Shown here: positions 25,772 to 34,951 of the stretch, one piece after another
Position numbering within the stretch: the first letter of the stretch is position 1
Layout of the letters: every line of letters begins with the position of its first letter
NCBI GenBank assembly: GCA_041392305.1
Contig: JAWKMJ010000006.1
Span: forward strand, 1-64,000
DNA length: 64,000 bases
From: JAGQYP01 sp041392305
GTDB taxonomy: Bacteria; Bacteroidota; Bacteroidia; Flavobacteriales_D; Crocinitomicaceae
Direction: 5' to 3'
Translations under genes and position numbers: made by a program
The notes under the pieces: model-generated
The model's database searches: none
Told to the model about the DNA's origin: nothing
What the model saw: the letters and a program-made list of their open reading frames with translations, nothing else

Positions 25772-27802
25772 TTACTTTTTCTTATTCTGCTTTTGTTTTT
25801 CTTGTTGCATTTTTTGCATCATTTCAAGGCGTTCCTGGAATTTGGATTTTTGTTTTCCACCTTTTTTACCCGACTCGGCTTGTAGGGCTTCCATTTTAGC
25901 TTTCAACTTGGCTTCATCTACAAAGAACTTTTTGATACCTGCCATAATCAAAATCGACATCAAAGTTGAGATAAAGTAGTAATAAGAAAGCCCAGAAGAG
26001 TAACTGTTAAACCAGAAAATCATCATGATTGGGAAGATATACATCATGACTTTCATATTAGGCATTCCTGGCTGTTGTGGTTGCGTTACATTTGAACTGT
26101 TGTACCATGTGTAGAATAAAGTTGTTCCAGCCATTAAAAGTGTAAACAAACTTACGTGATTCCCATAAATCGTAGTAATAAATGAATCTCCAGTCCAACT
26201 CACAATTGCATCATAAGTTGAAAGGTCTTCTGCCCAGAGGAATTTCTGTTGTCTAAGTGCCATAGTAGAAGGGAAAAAACGGAAAGCAGCGATCAAAATT
26301 GGCATTTGGAGTAGCATAGGGATACATCCAGAAAACATATTGGCTCCGGATTCCTTTTGAAGCTGCATGACCTCCATTTGTTTTTTCATTTGATCCTCTT
26401 TATTTGGATACTTCGCATTAATTTCATCGATCTTCGGCTTTAAAATTCTCATTTTTGCTGAAGACACATACATTTTAAAAGAAACTGGAGAAAGTAGTAG
26501 TTTAATCAATAAGGTGATTACAAAAATCGCAATACCAATACTCATTCCCATGCTAGAAAGTAAGTTAAACATAGGTTGAATCAGATAGATGTTTACCCAA
26601 CGGAAGAGTCCCCAACCATAATTGATAACATCCTCCATTTCTTGATCATAGCTAGCTAAAAGTTGATAATCATTTGGCCCAAAATACCATTTAATATGCT
26701 TTTCGCTTTTGCTGTCTGAAAGCCCTAAATAAAGCAAAGATGAACATTCTATAACGTAGTTTTCATCTGTTAGTTTTGTTGTTTCAATATAACTTCCTTC
26801 TCCTTCAAATCCATCTTCGGCCATCAAGAAAGTGGAGAAATAATTCTTTTTGAAAGCTACCCATTGCGTTTTTTGTTCGAGTTTCAATACCTTTTCCTGA
26901 TTTTCCCAGATGTAGTCATAAGAATCTTCATTGTATTTGAAGAATACGGTAGACATCCTTCTTTCCTGATCCATTGATTTCTCAGAGGATCTGATTTTCA
27001 TGTCATTGTATAAAGCAATTGAAGCCTTATCCATTTTATCGAAGCCATTGACACGAATAGTGTAATCTATATCGTAGTTATTTTCGCCAAGAATGTAACT
27101 GTATTCGATAAAATTGTTTGACCCGGAAGTTAGTCTAAGAACCAATTCTTTTTCCGTGTGTTTTACTTTTTCAAAATAGAATTTGGAAGTTGAATACTCG
27201 ATTCCGTTCATCGTGAAGAAAAGAGCTTGTTTCGTTCCTTTATCATCGGTGAAAGTCATTGCCGTTTCATTCCCTTCACTAAAATCCTGATAAGACTTAT
27301 ATTCTTTCAAATCAACCTGAGCTACTTTTCCTCCTTTGCTAGAGATTTGAACCTTAAGTTTTTCGTTTTCAATAGTAAAGTATTCTACCTTGGTTGGGTC
27401 TGCTTCTACTGCTTTTGGGGCAAGGATTCCGTATTTTTTATCTAAGTCAGCAGACATATCCTTTGTTGGATTTAAAAGGGTGTCGGATCCTGCTTTAATT
27501 GTGTCAGATGTTATAGCAGCATCCAATTTTACAGTAAAAACAGTGTCTTTACCTGTAAGCGTATCGGTATAAATTGGATTTCCGGCTGTATCTAAGATGG
27601 CATTTCCAATGGAATCCTCTTTTACAATATATCCCGCAGGAACAATTGTAGACTTAGGATTTTCATCAACTACTTCAATATTTTTGTCTTTCTTGGAGTT
27701 CTCAGTTTTCTCAGGCTCAGGTAAGTTAGATGTATTGTAAATTGAAAAACCGATCAATACCGCACCGATCAATAAGAGTCCAATTAAGGAATTTCTGTCC
27801 AT
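25772..27802 (-). CDS. yidC: Membrane protein insertase YidC
   Basis: 676 residues. The N-terminal helix (about 6-22) precedes a long periplasmic P1 domain rich in Thr/Asp (about 25-400). The Oxa1 core follows, with helices near 405-450, 495-515, 550-575 and 600-640 (for example the segment ASYDQEMEDVINYGWGLF before TM2, and PMLLQMPILIAAFRFFP). The basic C-terminus (RLEMMQKMQQEKQKQNKKK) fits a ribosome-binding tail. YidC inserts and folds inner-membrane proteins alone or with Sec. It follows pyrG on the same strand but has its own -7 promoter box and terminator. Confidence 0.96.
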   Translation of the reverse strand: MDRNSLIGLLLIGAVLIGFSIYNTSNLPEPEKTENSKKDKNIEVVDENPKSTIVPAGYIVKEDSIGNAILDTAGNPIYTDTLTGKDTVFTVKLDAAITSDTIKAGSDTLLNPTKDMSADLDKKYGILAPKAVEADPTKVEYFTIENEKLKVQISSKGGKVAQVDLKEYKSYQDFSEGNETAMTFTDDKGTKQALFFTMNGIEYSTSKFYFEKVKHTEKELVLRLTSGSNNFIEYSYILGENNYDIDYTIRVNGFDKMDKASIALYNDMKIRSSEKSMDQERRMSTVFFKYNEDSYDYIWENQEKVLKLEQKTQWVAFKKNYFSTFLMAEDGFEGEGSYIETTKLTDENYVIECSSLLYLGLSDSKSEKHIKWYFGPNDYQLLASYDQEMEDVINYGWGLFRWVNIYLIQPMFNLLSSMGMSIGIAIFVITLLIKLLLSPVSFKMYVSSAKMRILKPKIDEINAKYPNKEDQMKKQMEVMQLQKESGANMFSGCIPMLLQMPILIAAFRFFPSTMALRQQKFLWAEDLSTYDAIVSWTGDSFITTIYGNHVSLFTLLMAGTTLFYTWYNSSNVTQPQQPGMPNMKVMMYIFPIMMIFWFNSYSSGLSYYYFISTLMSILIMAGIKKFFVDEAKLKAKMEALQAESGKKGGKQKSKFQERLEMMQKMQQEKQKQNKKK

Positions 27803-27825
27803 TTATCTTAATTTTTTAAGGGGCG

Positions 27826-27833
27826 CAAAGTTA
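27826..27833 (-). promoter_or_regulatory. -7 promoter element TAACTTTG for yidC
   Basis: Exact TAnnTTTG match on the minus strand, 23 bp upstream of the yidC ATG, in the 42-bp gap after pyrG. Confidence 0.55.
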
Positions 27834-27844
27834 ATAAGAATAAT

Positions 27845-29452
27845 TTATTTATTCGCCAGAACCGCTTTCACAAATCCAACAAACAATGGATGCGGATTTG
27901 CAACAGTCGATTTGTACTCTGGGTGAAACTGTACCCCAACAAACCATGGGTGGTCTTCAATCTCCACAACTTCCACTAATCCTGTTTCTGGGTTTTTTCC
28001 TTTGGCCTTCATTCCGTGATCTTCAAACTGAGTTAAATAATCACTATTAAATTCAAATCTATGTCTGTGTCTTTCCTTGATCATTTCTCGATTGTAAGCT
28101 TGGTAAACTTTTGAATCGGAAATCAAATTACAAGCATAAGATCCCAATCTCATGGTTCCTCCCATGTCTGTAATTTTCTTTTGTTCTTCCATCATCGAAA
28201 TCACAGGATTTTCACATTCAGGAGAAATTTCAACGGTATGTGCATCTTTTAATCCGATCACATTTCTGGCAAATTCAATAACGGCAACCTGCATTCCCAA
28301 ACAAATTCCGAAGAAAGGAATCTTGTTTTCACGCACATATTTCACAGCCGTGATTTTTCCTTTAATACCTCTTGTTCCGAATCCTGGAGCAACTAATACT
28401 CCATGGTGTCCGCCCAATTTTGCTTCTACATTCTCTTCAGTAAGAGATTCCGAGTGGATCCAATTCAAATTCACTTTGCATTCCAAGACGGCTCCAGCAT
28501 GTATAAATGCTTCTGTGATCGATTTGTAGGAATCTTTCAATTCCACATATTTTCCTACAAGAGCAATATTTACTTCGTCTTTTGGATTGTGAAGTTTGTC
28601 AAGAAATTCTTTCCAATTACTCAAATCAGGAACCGAAGTACGAGGCAAATGCAATTCTTCCAATACCACCTTGTCCAATTCTTCCTCCATCATCATCAAG
28701 GGCACTTCGTAAATGGATTTCGCATCTTTGGATTCAATAACAGCATCAACAGAAACGTTACAGAATTTCGCAATCTTCTTTCTTAAAGTCAGATCCAAAT
28801 CATGTTCCGTTCTACAAACCAAAACATCTGGCTGAACTCCCAATTCTAAAAGTTGTTTTACCGAGTGCTGAGTAGGTTTCGTTTTCAATTCTCCCGCTGC
28901 AGCTAAGTAAGGAACTAGAGTCAAATGCACCACTGTACAATCATCTTCAAATTCCCACATCATCTGGCGAACAGCTTCCACATAAGGCAAGGATTCAATA
29001 TCACCTACTGTTCCACCGATTTCCGTAATTACAATATCGTAAGTTCCTTTTTTACCAAGGATTTGAATTCTTTCTTTGATCTCGTCGGTAATGTGAGGGA
29101 TGACCTGAACTGTTTTTCCAAGGAATTCTCCTCTTCTTTCTTTTTCGATTACCGACTGATAAATTCTACCTGTAGTTACATTGTTGGCTTGTGAAGTCGG
29201 TGTGTTCAGGAATCTTTCATAGTGACCCAAATCCAAATCTGTTTCTGCACCATCATCGGTCACATAACATTCTCCATGCTCATAAGGATTCAAAGTTCCT
29301 GGATCAATATTGATGTAAGGATCGAGTTTTTGAATGGTTACGGAATAACCACGAGCTTGAAGTAATTTGGCTAATGAGGCGGAAATAATTCCTTTTCCTA
29401 AAGACGATGTAACTCCCCCGGTTACAAACACATACTTTGTAGAATTCGACAT
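27845..29452 (-). CDS. pyrG: CTP synthase
   Basis: 535 residues from MSNSTKYVFVTGG at 29452. Upstream in-frame ATGs extend into the promoter and are not used. The synthetase domain begins with VFVTGGVTSSLGKGI (P-loop). The glutaminase domain has its nucleophile Cys384 in GICLGMQ and the His/Glu pair in QFHPEYKS near the C-terminus. It aminates UTP to CTP with glutamine and ATP. It is upstream of yidC on the same strand and divergent from terC. Confidence 0.97.
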   Translation of the reverse strand: MSNSTKYVFVTGGVTSSLGKGIISASLAKLLQARGYSVTIQKLDPYINIDPGTLNPYEHGECYVTDDGAETDLDLGHYERFLNTPTSQANNVTTGRIYQSVIEKERRGEFLGKTVQVIPHITDEIKERIQILGKKGTYDIVITEIGGTVGDIESLPYVEAVRQMMWEFEDDCTVVHLTLVPYLAAAGELKTKPTQHSVKQLLELGVQPDVLVCRTEHDLDLTLRKKIAKFCNVSVDAVIESKDAKSIYEVPLMMMEEELDKVVLEELHLPRTSVPDLSNWKEFLDKLHNPKDEVNIALVGKYVELKDSYKSITEAFIHAGAVLECKVNLNWIHSESLTEENVEAKLGGHHGVLVAPGFGTRGIKGKITAVKYVRENKIPFFGICLGMQVAVIEFARNVIGLKDAHTVEISPECENPVISMMEEQKKITDMGGTMRLGSYACNLISDSKVYQAYNREMIKERHRHRFEFNSDYLTQFEDHGMKAKGKNPETGLVEVVEIEDHPWFVGVQFHPEYKSTVANPHPLFVGFVKAVLANK

Positions 29453-29481
29453 GTTTAATTTGATTTTGTAACTACGGGACG

Positions 29482-29489
29482 CAAAGGTA
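29482..29489 (-). promoter_or_regulatory. -7 promoter element TACCTTTG for pyrG
   Basis: Exact TAnnTTTG match on the minus strand, 29 bp before the ATG at 29452. A -33 element is not clear. Confidence 0.5.
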
Positions 29490-29569
29490 GACAAAGGATT
29501 TGGATTGGAAAGAAAATGAGGCAAAGAATTTTCAGAAATTTGTTTACCCTGTAAATAAAAACGAACAAC

Positions 29570-29577
29570 TATCTTTG
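29570..29577 (+). promoter_or_regulatory. -7 promoter element TATCTTTG for terC
   Basis: Exact TAnnTTTG match, 19 bp before the ATG at 29597. CTG at 29549-29551 sits 18 bp upstream as a one-mismatch -33 box. Confidence 0.55.
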
Positions 29578-29596
29578 AACCAAATTTTAAAGCACT

Positions 29597-30337
29597 ATGT
29601 TCGAAGCACTTTTAACCTGGGAAGGCATCACCGGTTTACTTACTCTGACAATTTTAGAAATCGTTTTGGGAATCGACAACATCGTTTTCATTTCCATTTT
29701 ATCGAATAAAGTGGAGCCCAAACATGTTAATCGAGTAAGGAATATTGGTATTTTATTGGCTCTCGGAGTTAGAGTCGGACTCCTTTTCGGAATCACCTGG
29801 ATCATTGGAATGAAGCAGGAATTGTTCGAACTTTTCGGGAGAGGATTCACAGGAAGAGATTTAATTCTGATTGCCGGTGGATTGTTTTTGATGTACAAAT
29901 CAACCACTGAAATTCACGATAAGGTAACAGGCTACGAACATGAAGATGAAAAGAGTAGAAAATTCTCGACACCTGTAAAAATAATCCTTCAAATTGTCCT
30001 GATCGATGTAGTTTTTTCATTTGATTCCATACTTACAGCAGTCGGACTTTCGGGGAATTTAGTCATCATGATCATCGCCGTCATCATCTCTATGATCGTC
30101 ATGTTAATTTTTGCCAAGAAGATTTCTGATTTCATCAATGAAAGACCCACAATCAAGATGATTGCACTGTCCTTTCTCTTAATGATCGGATTATTACTCG
30201 TTTTAGAAGGTGTCCAAATCGAAGTACCAAAAGGATATGTGTATTTCGCCATGGCTTACTCACTGGGAGTCGAGTTTTTGAATTTGAAGATGCGGAAAAA
30301 TAAGTCGAAGGTCATAAGCCACAAAGCGAAAGAATAA
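29597..30337 (+). CDS. TerC-family integral membrane protein
   Basis: 246 residues with about seven helices. LEIVLGIDNIVFISIL near the N-terminus and VLIDVVFSFDSILTAVGL in the middle are the paired acidic-residue motifs of the TerC family (as in YkoY, Alx and YceF). Such proteins export metal ions, notably manganese in characterised members, or assist metallation of secreted proteins. Which of these applies here is unknown. The gene diverges from pyrG, with a separate promoter for each. Confidence 0.93.
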   Translation: MFEALLTWEGITGLLTLTILEIVLGIDNIVFISILSNKVEPKHVNRVRNIGILLALGVRVGLLFGITWIIGMKQELFELFGRGFTGRDLILIAGGLFLMYKSTTEIHDKVTGYEHEDEKSRKFSTPVKIILQIVLIDVVFSFDSILTAVGLSGNLVIMIIAVIISMIVMLIFAKKISDFINERPTIKMIALSFLLMIGLLLVLEGVQIEVPKGYVYFAMAYSLGVEFLNLKMRKNKSKVISHKAKE

Positions 30338-30340
30338 TTT

Positions 30341-30458
30341 CTCCGCGTCCTCTGTGCCTCCTTCGCGCCCTTTGCGGTTAAAAAAAACACGCCAATCATA
30401 ATCTTCGCTTCGTAAACCTCCTAGGTCAGATGCCCATTTTTGTTAGACCTATGAGGTT
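30341..30458. repeat. Composite intergenic repeat A+B, copy 1
   Basis: Part A (30341-30390) is a CTCCGCGTCCTCTGTGCCTC-like pyrimidine-rich segment ending in GCGGTTAAAAAAAACAC. Part B (30415-30458) is an imperfect inverted repeat, AACCTCCTAGGTC and GACCTATGAGGTT (13-bp arms, one mismatch). The same A-then-B order recurs at 31441-31534 and 62499-62593. Together with the flanks it fills the 181-bp gap between terC and the hydrolase gene. Confidence 0.75.
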
Positions 30459-30518
30459 GGTGACCTGTTAAATAATCCTAAATGAATAATACGGCCATTT
30501 AAGTGACGTTCCTGTCGC

Positions 30519-31421
30519 ATGCAAAAGAAATGGCTCAAGAGAATTCTTATAATCTTTGGGATTTTGGTTTTGTGTTATGGCGCATTTGTACAATGGATGC
30601 TTCCAAGATTGATTGTGAAAGTCAATTCTTGGCCTATTTCCTGGATGAAAGAAACTCCTGAAGAAATCAACTACTCTGGAAAGTATGTGAGTCGAGCTTT
30701 TTCAATTGAAACATCAGATAATCTAAAATTGAAAGGGAGGATTATTCGAGCTGATGTGAAATCTGAAATATGTGTTGTTCTTGTGCACGGGATTCGATCT
30801 AGAAAAGAAAATTATTATCAAATCGTAGATGGAATTGCGTCAAATGGTTTTGATGTTATCGTCTTTGATCAAAGGTGTCATGGGGAAAGCGAGGGTGAAT
30901 ATTGCACATTTGGAGTGAAGGAAAGTGAAGATGTTCGACAGTTGATTCAATTTGCAAGTGAAGAATTTCATATTCAAAAATTTGTGCTTTGGGGTCAAAG
31001 TTTAGGAGGGTCGGTGGTCATTCAGAGCATGAATAAAGATGATCGGATCATTGCTGGGATTTCGGAAAGTACATTTACAGACTATCAAACAATTGCCAAG
31101 GAATATATTCAAAATAAATTGCCCTTGTTTCCAGATGCAGTTTGTGATTATGCTTCCAAAATAGGAGCAGAGAATGCAGGTTTTGATCCTAATGAGGCAT
31201 CTACCATAGAAGCTGCAGAAAAAATTCGAAAACCAATTTTAATTGTCCACGGAACCGAAGATGAAAACATAAATTTCAAATACGGGAAACAGATCTATGA
31301 ATCAATTCCATCTAGAGAAAAACAATTTATACCCATTCAAGGAGCAGGTCACAACAATCTTTGGCAAATAGGCGGAGAAAATTACTTCCAAATAGTAATC
31401 AACTTCATCAAAAACCAATAA
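30519..31421 (+). CDS. Alpha/beta hydrolase, membrane-anchored
   Basis: 300 residues. An N-terminal hydrophobic helix (about 8-28) is followed by an alpha/beta-hydrolase core. The oxyanion segment is VVLVHGIRSRKENY, the nucleophile Ser161 is in GQSLGG, the acid is Asp248 (GTEDEN) and the base is His278 (GAGHNN). It resembles the YqkD/BAAT-like group of serine hydrolases, but the substrate is unknown. It is flanked on both sides by copies of the A+B repeat and has no co-directional neighbour. Confidence 0.9.
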   Translation: MQKKWLKRILIIFGILVLCYGAFVQWMLPRLIVKVNSWPISWMKETPEEINYSGKYVSRAFSIETSDNLKLKGRIIRADVKSEICVVLVHGIRSRKENYYQIVDGIASNGFDVIVFDQRCHGESEGEYCTFGVKESEDVRQLIQFASEEFHIQKFVLWGQSLGGSVVIQSMNKDDRIIAGISESTFTDYQTIAKEYIQNKLPLFPDAVCDYASKIGAENAGFDPNEASTIEAAEKIRKPILIVHGTEDENINFKYGKQIYESIPSREKQFIPIQGAGHNNLWQIGGENYFQIVINFIKNQ

Positions 31422-31440
31422 TCTCACTTAGAACTTAACT

Positions 31441-31534
31441 CTTTCGCCTCCTTTGTGACCTTTGCAGTTAGTAAAACACTCAAATCAAAAACCTCACAGA
31501 CCCAACTTATTGCTTGTTAGATCCGCAAGGTTTT
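31441..31534. repeat. Composite intergenic repeat A+B, copy 2
   Basis: A degenerate copy: part A reads CTCCTTTGTGACCTTTGCAG-like (31441-31480), and part B (31490-31534) starts AACCTCACAGACC and ends GATCCGCAAGGTT. It occupies most of the 143 bp between the hydrolase and the regulator gene. Confidence 0.6.
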
Positions 31535-31564
31535 ATTCTGGCTTTGAGTTAGAAAATTCTTAGG

Positions 31565-32218
31565 TCATAAGTTTACACCTTTCAAGGTTAGCAGTAATTT
31601 AAGACCTTTGAAATCCGTTATAGTGATGTTTTTAGAAGAAAGTTTCAGTATGTTTTTAGCTTGAAGTTCTTTTAAGAATTTAAGTGTGAAATATTTTGGA
31701 ATATGGACAAACTCGGCTATTTGAGTTGAACTGTAATGAAGTTCATAATTCTGATTGATCACTTTTTGGTTGCTTTCGATATTTCTGACTAGAAAATCAA
31801 TAATTCTTTTCTTTCGGGATAGATCAGAAAATACTTTAATATTACTGAGTGTATAATCGATTCTCTGGCAGAACAATTGCATCAGATCATTTCTAAGATC
31901 AGAATTGTCTTGAACTACCCGATCAAATTCTTTTTTTTCAATTGTTATAATTTTTGAATCGAAATTGGCTTTAGCTGAATATGCAAAATTGTTTTCACCA
32001 ATGAAATAAGAGCAAATCCCAATGAATTCATTCTTTTTAGCTATCCAAATAAGTTGTTTGTTTTTTTCAATAGCAAGTTCTCCTTCTAAAAGGAAATACA
32101 TCTCTTCAATTTCATGGCCTTTTGTAAAGAGGTATTCTCCCTTCTTATAGTGATGAACATGGACAGCTTCTTTATTAAAAGCATGCTTTGTGAGTTCGAA
32201 AAATTCTTGTACTTCCAT
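31565..32218 (-). CDS. Crp/Fnr-family regulator with a divergent recognition helix
   Basis: About 217 residues from MEVQEF at 32218. An ATG 13 codons upstream would lie ahead of the predicted -7 box, so I reject it. The N-terminal cyclic-nucleotide-type beta-barrel spans about 15-110 (YFLLEGELAI ... ITIEKKEF), followed by a dimerisation helix and a C-terminal helix-turn-helix (STQIAEFVHIPKYFTLKFLKEL). The recognition helix lacks the Glu and Arg that read TGA half-sites in FNR/CRP and in the two paralogues here. It may therefore bind another sequence or act by other means. Its promoter carries the island's palindrome, so it is itself a predicted target. Confidence 0.85.
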   Translation of the reverse strand: MEVQEFFELTKHAFNKEAVHVHHYKKGEYLFTKGHEIEEMYFLLEGELAIEKNKQLIWIAKKNEFIGICSYFIGENNFAYSAKANFDSKIITIEKKEFDRVVQDNSDLRNDLMQLFCQRIDYTLSNIKVFSDLSRKKRIIDFLVRNIESNQKVINQNYELHYSSTQIAEFVHIPKYFTLKFLKELQAKNILKLSSKNITITDFKGLKLLLTLKGVNL

Positions 32219-32232
32219 TCTTGAAATTTGAG

Positions 32233-32276
32233 TAAATCTAAAGAATGGTCTTTGCAAAGAAAATGATTCAAATCAT
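32233..32276 (-). promoter_or_regulatory. FNR-like operator and -7 box upstream of the 31565 regulator
   Basis: ATGAT-TCAA-ATCAT at 32263-32276, with TAGATTTA (minus strand, 32233-32240) as the -7 box. Centre-to-centre distance is 33 bp. The box is about 15 bp upstream of the ATG at 32218. Confidence 0.72.
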
Positions 32277-32298
32277 CTTCCTTTTTGATGAACGTAAA

Positions 32299-33009
32299 TT
32301 AGTCCAAAACTGAACAGGCCTTTTTTAACTCTCCTAAATTTAGGATTTTAATTTTTTTACCTACCAAATTAATTAAGTTCTCGTCGCTAAGTTTAGCAAG
32401 AGTTCTAATGGTTGTTTCAGTTGTTGTTCCTGCTGTGTCAGCTATTTCGGCTCTGGATAATGTGACGTCTAGTGTTTCCCCGTCATTTTCAAATCCAAAA
32501 GTTTCTTGAAGTAAAAGAATGGACTCAATGATTCTTTCTTTAACAGATTTCTGAGCGATGGAAATAAGCTTGTTTTCAGCATTTCTTAAATCACTAGCGA
32601 GTAGTTGCATAGAATTCACAGCTACACCTGCATTTGTAGCAATAAGCTCATTGAATTTTTCCTTTTGGACAAAACAAATCGTGCAATCTTCTATAGCGGT
32701 AGCTGTGGCTTGATAAGAATCACCACTAATTAAAGATCTATAACCTAAAATCTCTCCTTCTTTAGCGAAACGAACTACTTGTCTTTTTCCATCATCTCCC
32801 AATTTTGTCAAACTTACTTTTCCACTATGAATACAGTAAAGGCCATTGGAATGATTTCCCTCATAAAAAATAGTTTGCCCTTTTTTATAGAAATTGTGAC
32901 CTTTTTCTCTGGAAACTTCGGCTTTTTCTTCGGTTGACATCGCACAGAAAACTTTGTTTTTGTTCTGACAATCAAGGCAAGAAGGAATTATATTTTTTAC
33001 TTTCTTCAT
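32299..33009 (-). CDS. Crp/Fnr-family regulator with N-terminal cysteine cluster (candidate Fe-S oxygen/NO sensor)
   Basis: About 236 residues from MKKVKN at 33009. A longer frame from 33084 adds an unlikely leader. Cys11, Cys14 and Cys22 form CxxC-x7-C at the N-terminus, and further cysteines lie in the barrel (GLYCIHSG, DCTICFV). FNR likewise uses three N-terminal cysteines plus one in the barrel for its 4Fe-4S cluster, so redox sensing is likely but unproven. The HTH reads RAEIADTAGTTTETTIRTLAKL, keeping the recognition-helix Glu and Arg. It is divergent from moeA, and a perfect ATGAT-N4-ATCAT site lies between them. Confidence 0.88.
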   Translation of the reverse strand: MKKVKNIIPSCLDCQNKNKVFCAMSTEEKAEVSREKGHNFYKKGQTIFYEGNHSNGLYCIHSGKVSLTKLGDDGKRQVVRFAKEGEILGYRSLISGDSYQATATAIEDCTICFVQKEKFNELIATNAGVAVNSMQLLASDLRNAENKLISIAQKSVKERIIESILLLQETFGFENDGETLDVTLSRAEIADTAGTTTETTIRTLAKLSDENLINLVGKKIKILNLGELKKACSVLD

Positions 33010-33064
33010 CGCTTTATATTTTTTAAAACTATGATATAAATTAAAGATATTAAATAAAAACATA

Positions 33065-33137
33065 AAAAAGTAATCTTTCGTCAATAAAAAGTATGATAAA
33101 AATCATATAAATGCGTTGCGGATATTTCGTGTTTTTA
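33065..33137. promoter_or_regulatory. Divergent promoter region with central FNR-like operator (regulator / moeA)
   Basis: Perfect palindrome ATGAT-AAAA-ATCAT at 33093-33106. On the minus strand TACTTTTT (33065-33072, 31 bp centre distance) could be the -7 box of the regulator. On the plus strand TGTTTTTA (33130-33137, 34 bp) could serve moeA. Both boxes are imperfect. Confidence 0.6.
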
Positions 33138-33164
33138 TCGCGTAACTATGTTATTTTTGTTGTT

Positions 33165-34334
33165 ATGAAATCGATACAAGAAGCAATACACTTAATAGAA
33201 TCTACCGGAGTTGAGAAAGAACTAGTCGAAATCGATCTTTTAGATGCTTTGGGTAGTGTCTTAGCTGAAGATGTTTTATCTCCAATTGATTTACCGCCAT
33301 TTAGTCAATCTGCCATGGATGGATATGCGGTTTGTGGGGAAGGAGGTCGATATGAATTGCTTGGAGAAACAAAAGCCGGTGATGAAATGTTCGAGAAAGA
33401 GCTTAAGGCAGGTCAGGCTATTCGGATTTTTACCGGAGCCATGATACCAAAAGGAGCTACATCAATTGCAAAACAGGAAATTGTTGAGCTTGATAGTGGA
33501 GGTATTTTCCTGACAGAAGAGTTAAAAAAAGGAACAAGTATTCGAATTCAGGGAGAGGAATTGGCTCAAGGTAGTGTGGCCTTATATAAGGGAACCGAGA
33601 TTAACTCTGCAAGTATTGGTTTATTGAGTGGAATTGGTGTATCTAAAGTAAAAGTTTGGAGAAAACCAAGAGTTGGGATTGTGGTATCAGGAAATGAATT
33701 GTCTTCCTTAGGAGAAGATTTAGAACCGGGTAAAATTTATGAATCGAATTCTTATACTTTGAGAGCTTCTTTGCAAAGTATTGGTTTGACCGGAGAAGTG
33801 GAAAGAATACCAGATCAGTTTGAGGAAACAGTGAAAATGATTTCTCATCAATTAGATAAAAATGATTTTGTTTTAATCACGGGAGGCATCTCGGTTGGAG
33901 ATTATGATTTTGTAAAAGATGCGCTAGATCAAATTGGAGTAAAGCAGATTTTTTATAAGCTAAATCAGAAGCCGGGGAAACCTATATTTTATGGAGAAAT
34001 AGGAAATAAGAGGGTTTTTGCCTTGCCCGGGAATCCTGCGGCAGTTCTCACATGTTTTTATATGTATGTGCAACCTGCATTGAATATTATGAGGGGAAGA
34101 AAGCAGTCATTTCTGCAGAAAACCAAAGCAGTTCTAACAGAGGATTTTATTAAAAAAGGATCTAGAGGCTTTTTATTGAAAGGGATTTTAGAGGAAGGGA
34201 AAGTCTCGGTAAGCAGAGGACAAAGTTCTGCGATGTTGAGTTCTTTTGTTGATGCAAATTGTTTAATCCACATTGAAGGAGAGTCTCGGAAGGTGGAAGC
34301 CGGTACAATGGTGGATGTATACATTATCAGATAA
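33165..34334 (+). CDS. moeA: Molybdopterin molybdenumtransferase MoeA
   Basis: 389 residues from the ATG at 33165 (MKSIQEAIHLIEST). An upstream in-frame ATG at 33111 adds an untypical leader. It inserts molybdate into adenylylated molybdopterin. Motifs are LPPFSQSAMDGYAV (near 45), IFTGAMIPKGA (near 88), the ITGGISVGDYDFV loop and ALPGNPAAVLTCF near 290, with the usual beta-barrel C-terminal domain. First gene of the moeA-mobA-moaD-moaCB run, under a divergent promoter shared with the cysteine-rich Crp/Fnr regulator. Confidence 0.95.
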   Translation: MKSIQEAIHLIESTGVEKELVEIDLLDALGSVLAEDVLSPIDLPPFSQSAMDGYAVCGEGGRYELLGETKAGDEMFEKELKAGQAIRIFTGAMIPKGATSIAKQEIVELDSGGIFLTEELKKGTSIRIQGEELAQGSVALYKGTEINSASIGLLSGIGVSKVKVWRKPRVGIVVSGNELSSLGEDLEPGKIYESNSYTLRASLQSIGLTGEVERIPDQFEETVKMISHQLDKNDFVLITGGISVGDYDFVKDALDQIGVKQIFYKLNQKPGKPIFYGEIGNKRVFALPGNPAAVLTCFYMYVQPALNIMRGRKQSFLQKTKAVLTEDFIKKGSRGFLLKGILEEGKVSVSRGQSSAMLSSFVDANCLIHIEGESRKVEAGTMVDVYIIR

Positions 34335-34372
34335 ATATGATTTGAGTCATTCTTTGGAAATAGGAAAGACTT

Positions 34373-34380
34373 TATTTTTG
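34373..34380 (+). promoter_or_regulatory. -7 promoter element TATTTTTG upstream of mobA
   Basis: Exact TAnnTTTG match, 10 bp before the ATG at 34391. TTG at 34354-34356 is 16 bp upstream, slightly short of the usual spacing. There is no FNR-like palindrome here, so mobA may have a second, constitutive start. Confidence 0.45.
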
Positions 34381-34390
34381 AACTAAAATT

Positions 34391-34951
34391 ATGAAGATTA
34401 CAGGTGTTGTTTTAGCGGGGGGAGAAAGCAGTAGAATGGGAACAGATAAGGGGCTCGTTCAGATTGATGGTAAAACAATGGTTGAGCATGTTCTGGAAAC
34501 TTTGAAACAAGTGACTGAAGAAGTTGTTATTATTTCAAATAACAAGGACTATGAGCAATTTGGAGTATCTGTTTTTCAGGATGAAATAAAACTAAGAGGA
34601 CCTGTTGGGGGAATTTATACCGCTTTAAAACAGGCAAAACATGAGTTGGTTTTGGTTTTAAGTTGTGATTCTCCATATGTGAATGCGGAATTGCTAGAGT
34701 ATTTCTTGAAGCAATGTGATTCAAATTTAATCAATGTGGTAGAGTTTGAAGGAAAAGTATATCCATTGATTGGTTTGTATAGAAAATCAGATGAAAAAGA
34801 ATTTTTAAAGGCTATGAAGGAGGATCGGTTAAAGCTTCAGCTATTGAATAAAATGCTTGGAACGAAATTGATTCAAATAGATTCCTCTAAATTTGATAAA
34901 AAAGTATTTTGGAATTTCAACTCCCCAGCAGAATTAGAAAAATTGAAATGA
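34391..34951 (+). CDS. mobA: Molybdenum cofactor guanylyltransferase
   Basis: 186 residues. The nucleotide-binding opening VVLAGGESSRMGTDKGLV is diagnostic, with LSCDSPYV (metal-binding Asp) near residue 95. It joins GMP to molybdopterin to make the guanine dinucleotide form needed by NarG. It starts 56 bp after moeA, and its stop overlaps the moaD start (ATGA). Confidence 0.94.
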   Translation: MKITGVVLAGGESSRMGTDKGLVQIDGKTMVEHVLETLKQVTEEVVIISNNKDYEQFGVSVFQDEIKLRGPVGGIYTALKQAKHELVLVLSCDSPYVNAELLEYFLKQCDSNLINVVEFEGKVYPLIGLYRKSDEKEFLKAMKEDRLKLQLLNKMLGTKLIQIDSSKFDKKVFWNFNSPAELEKLK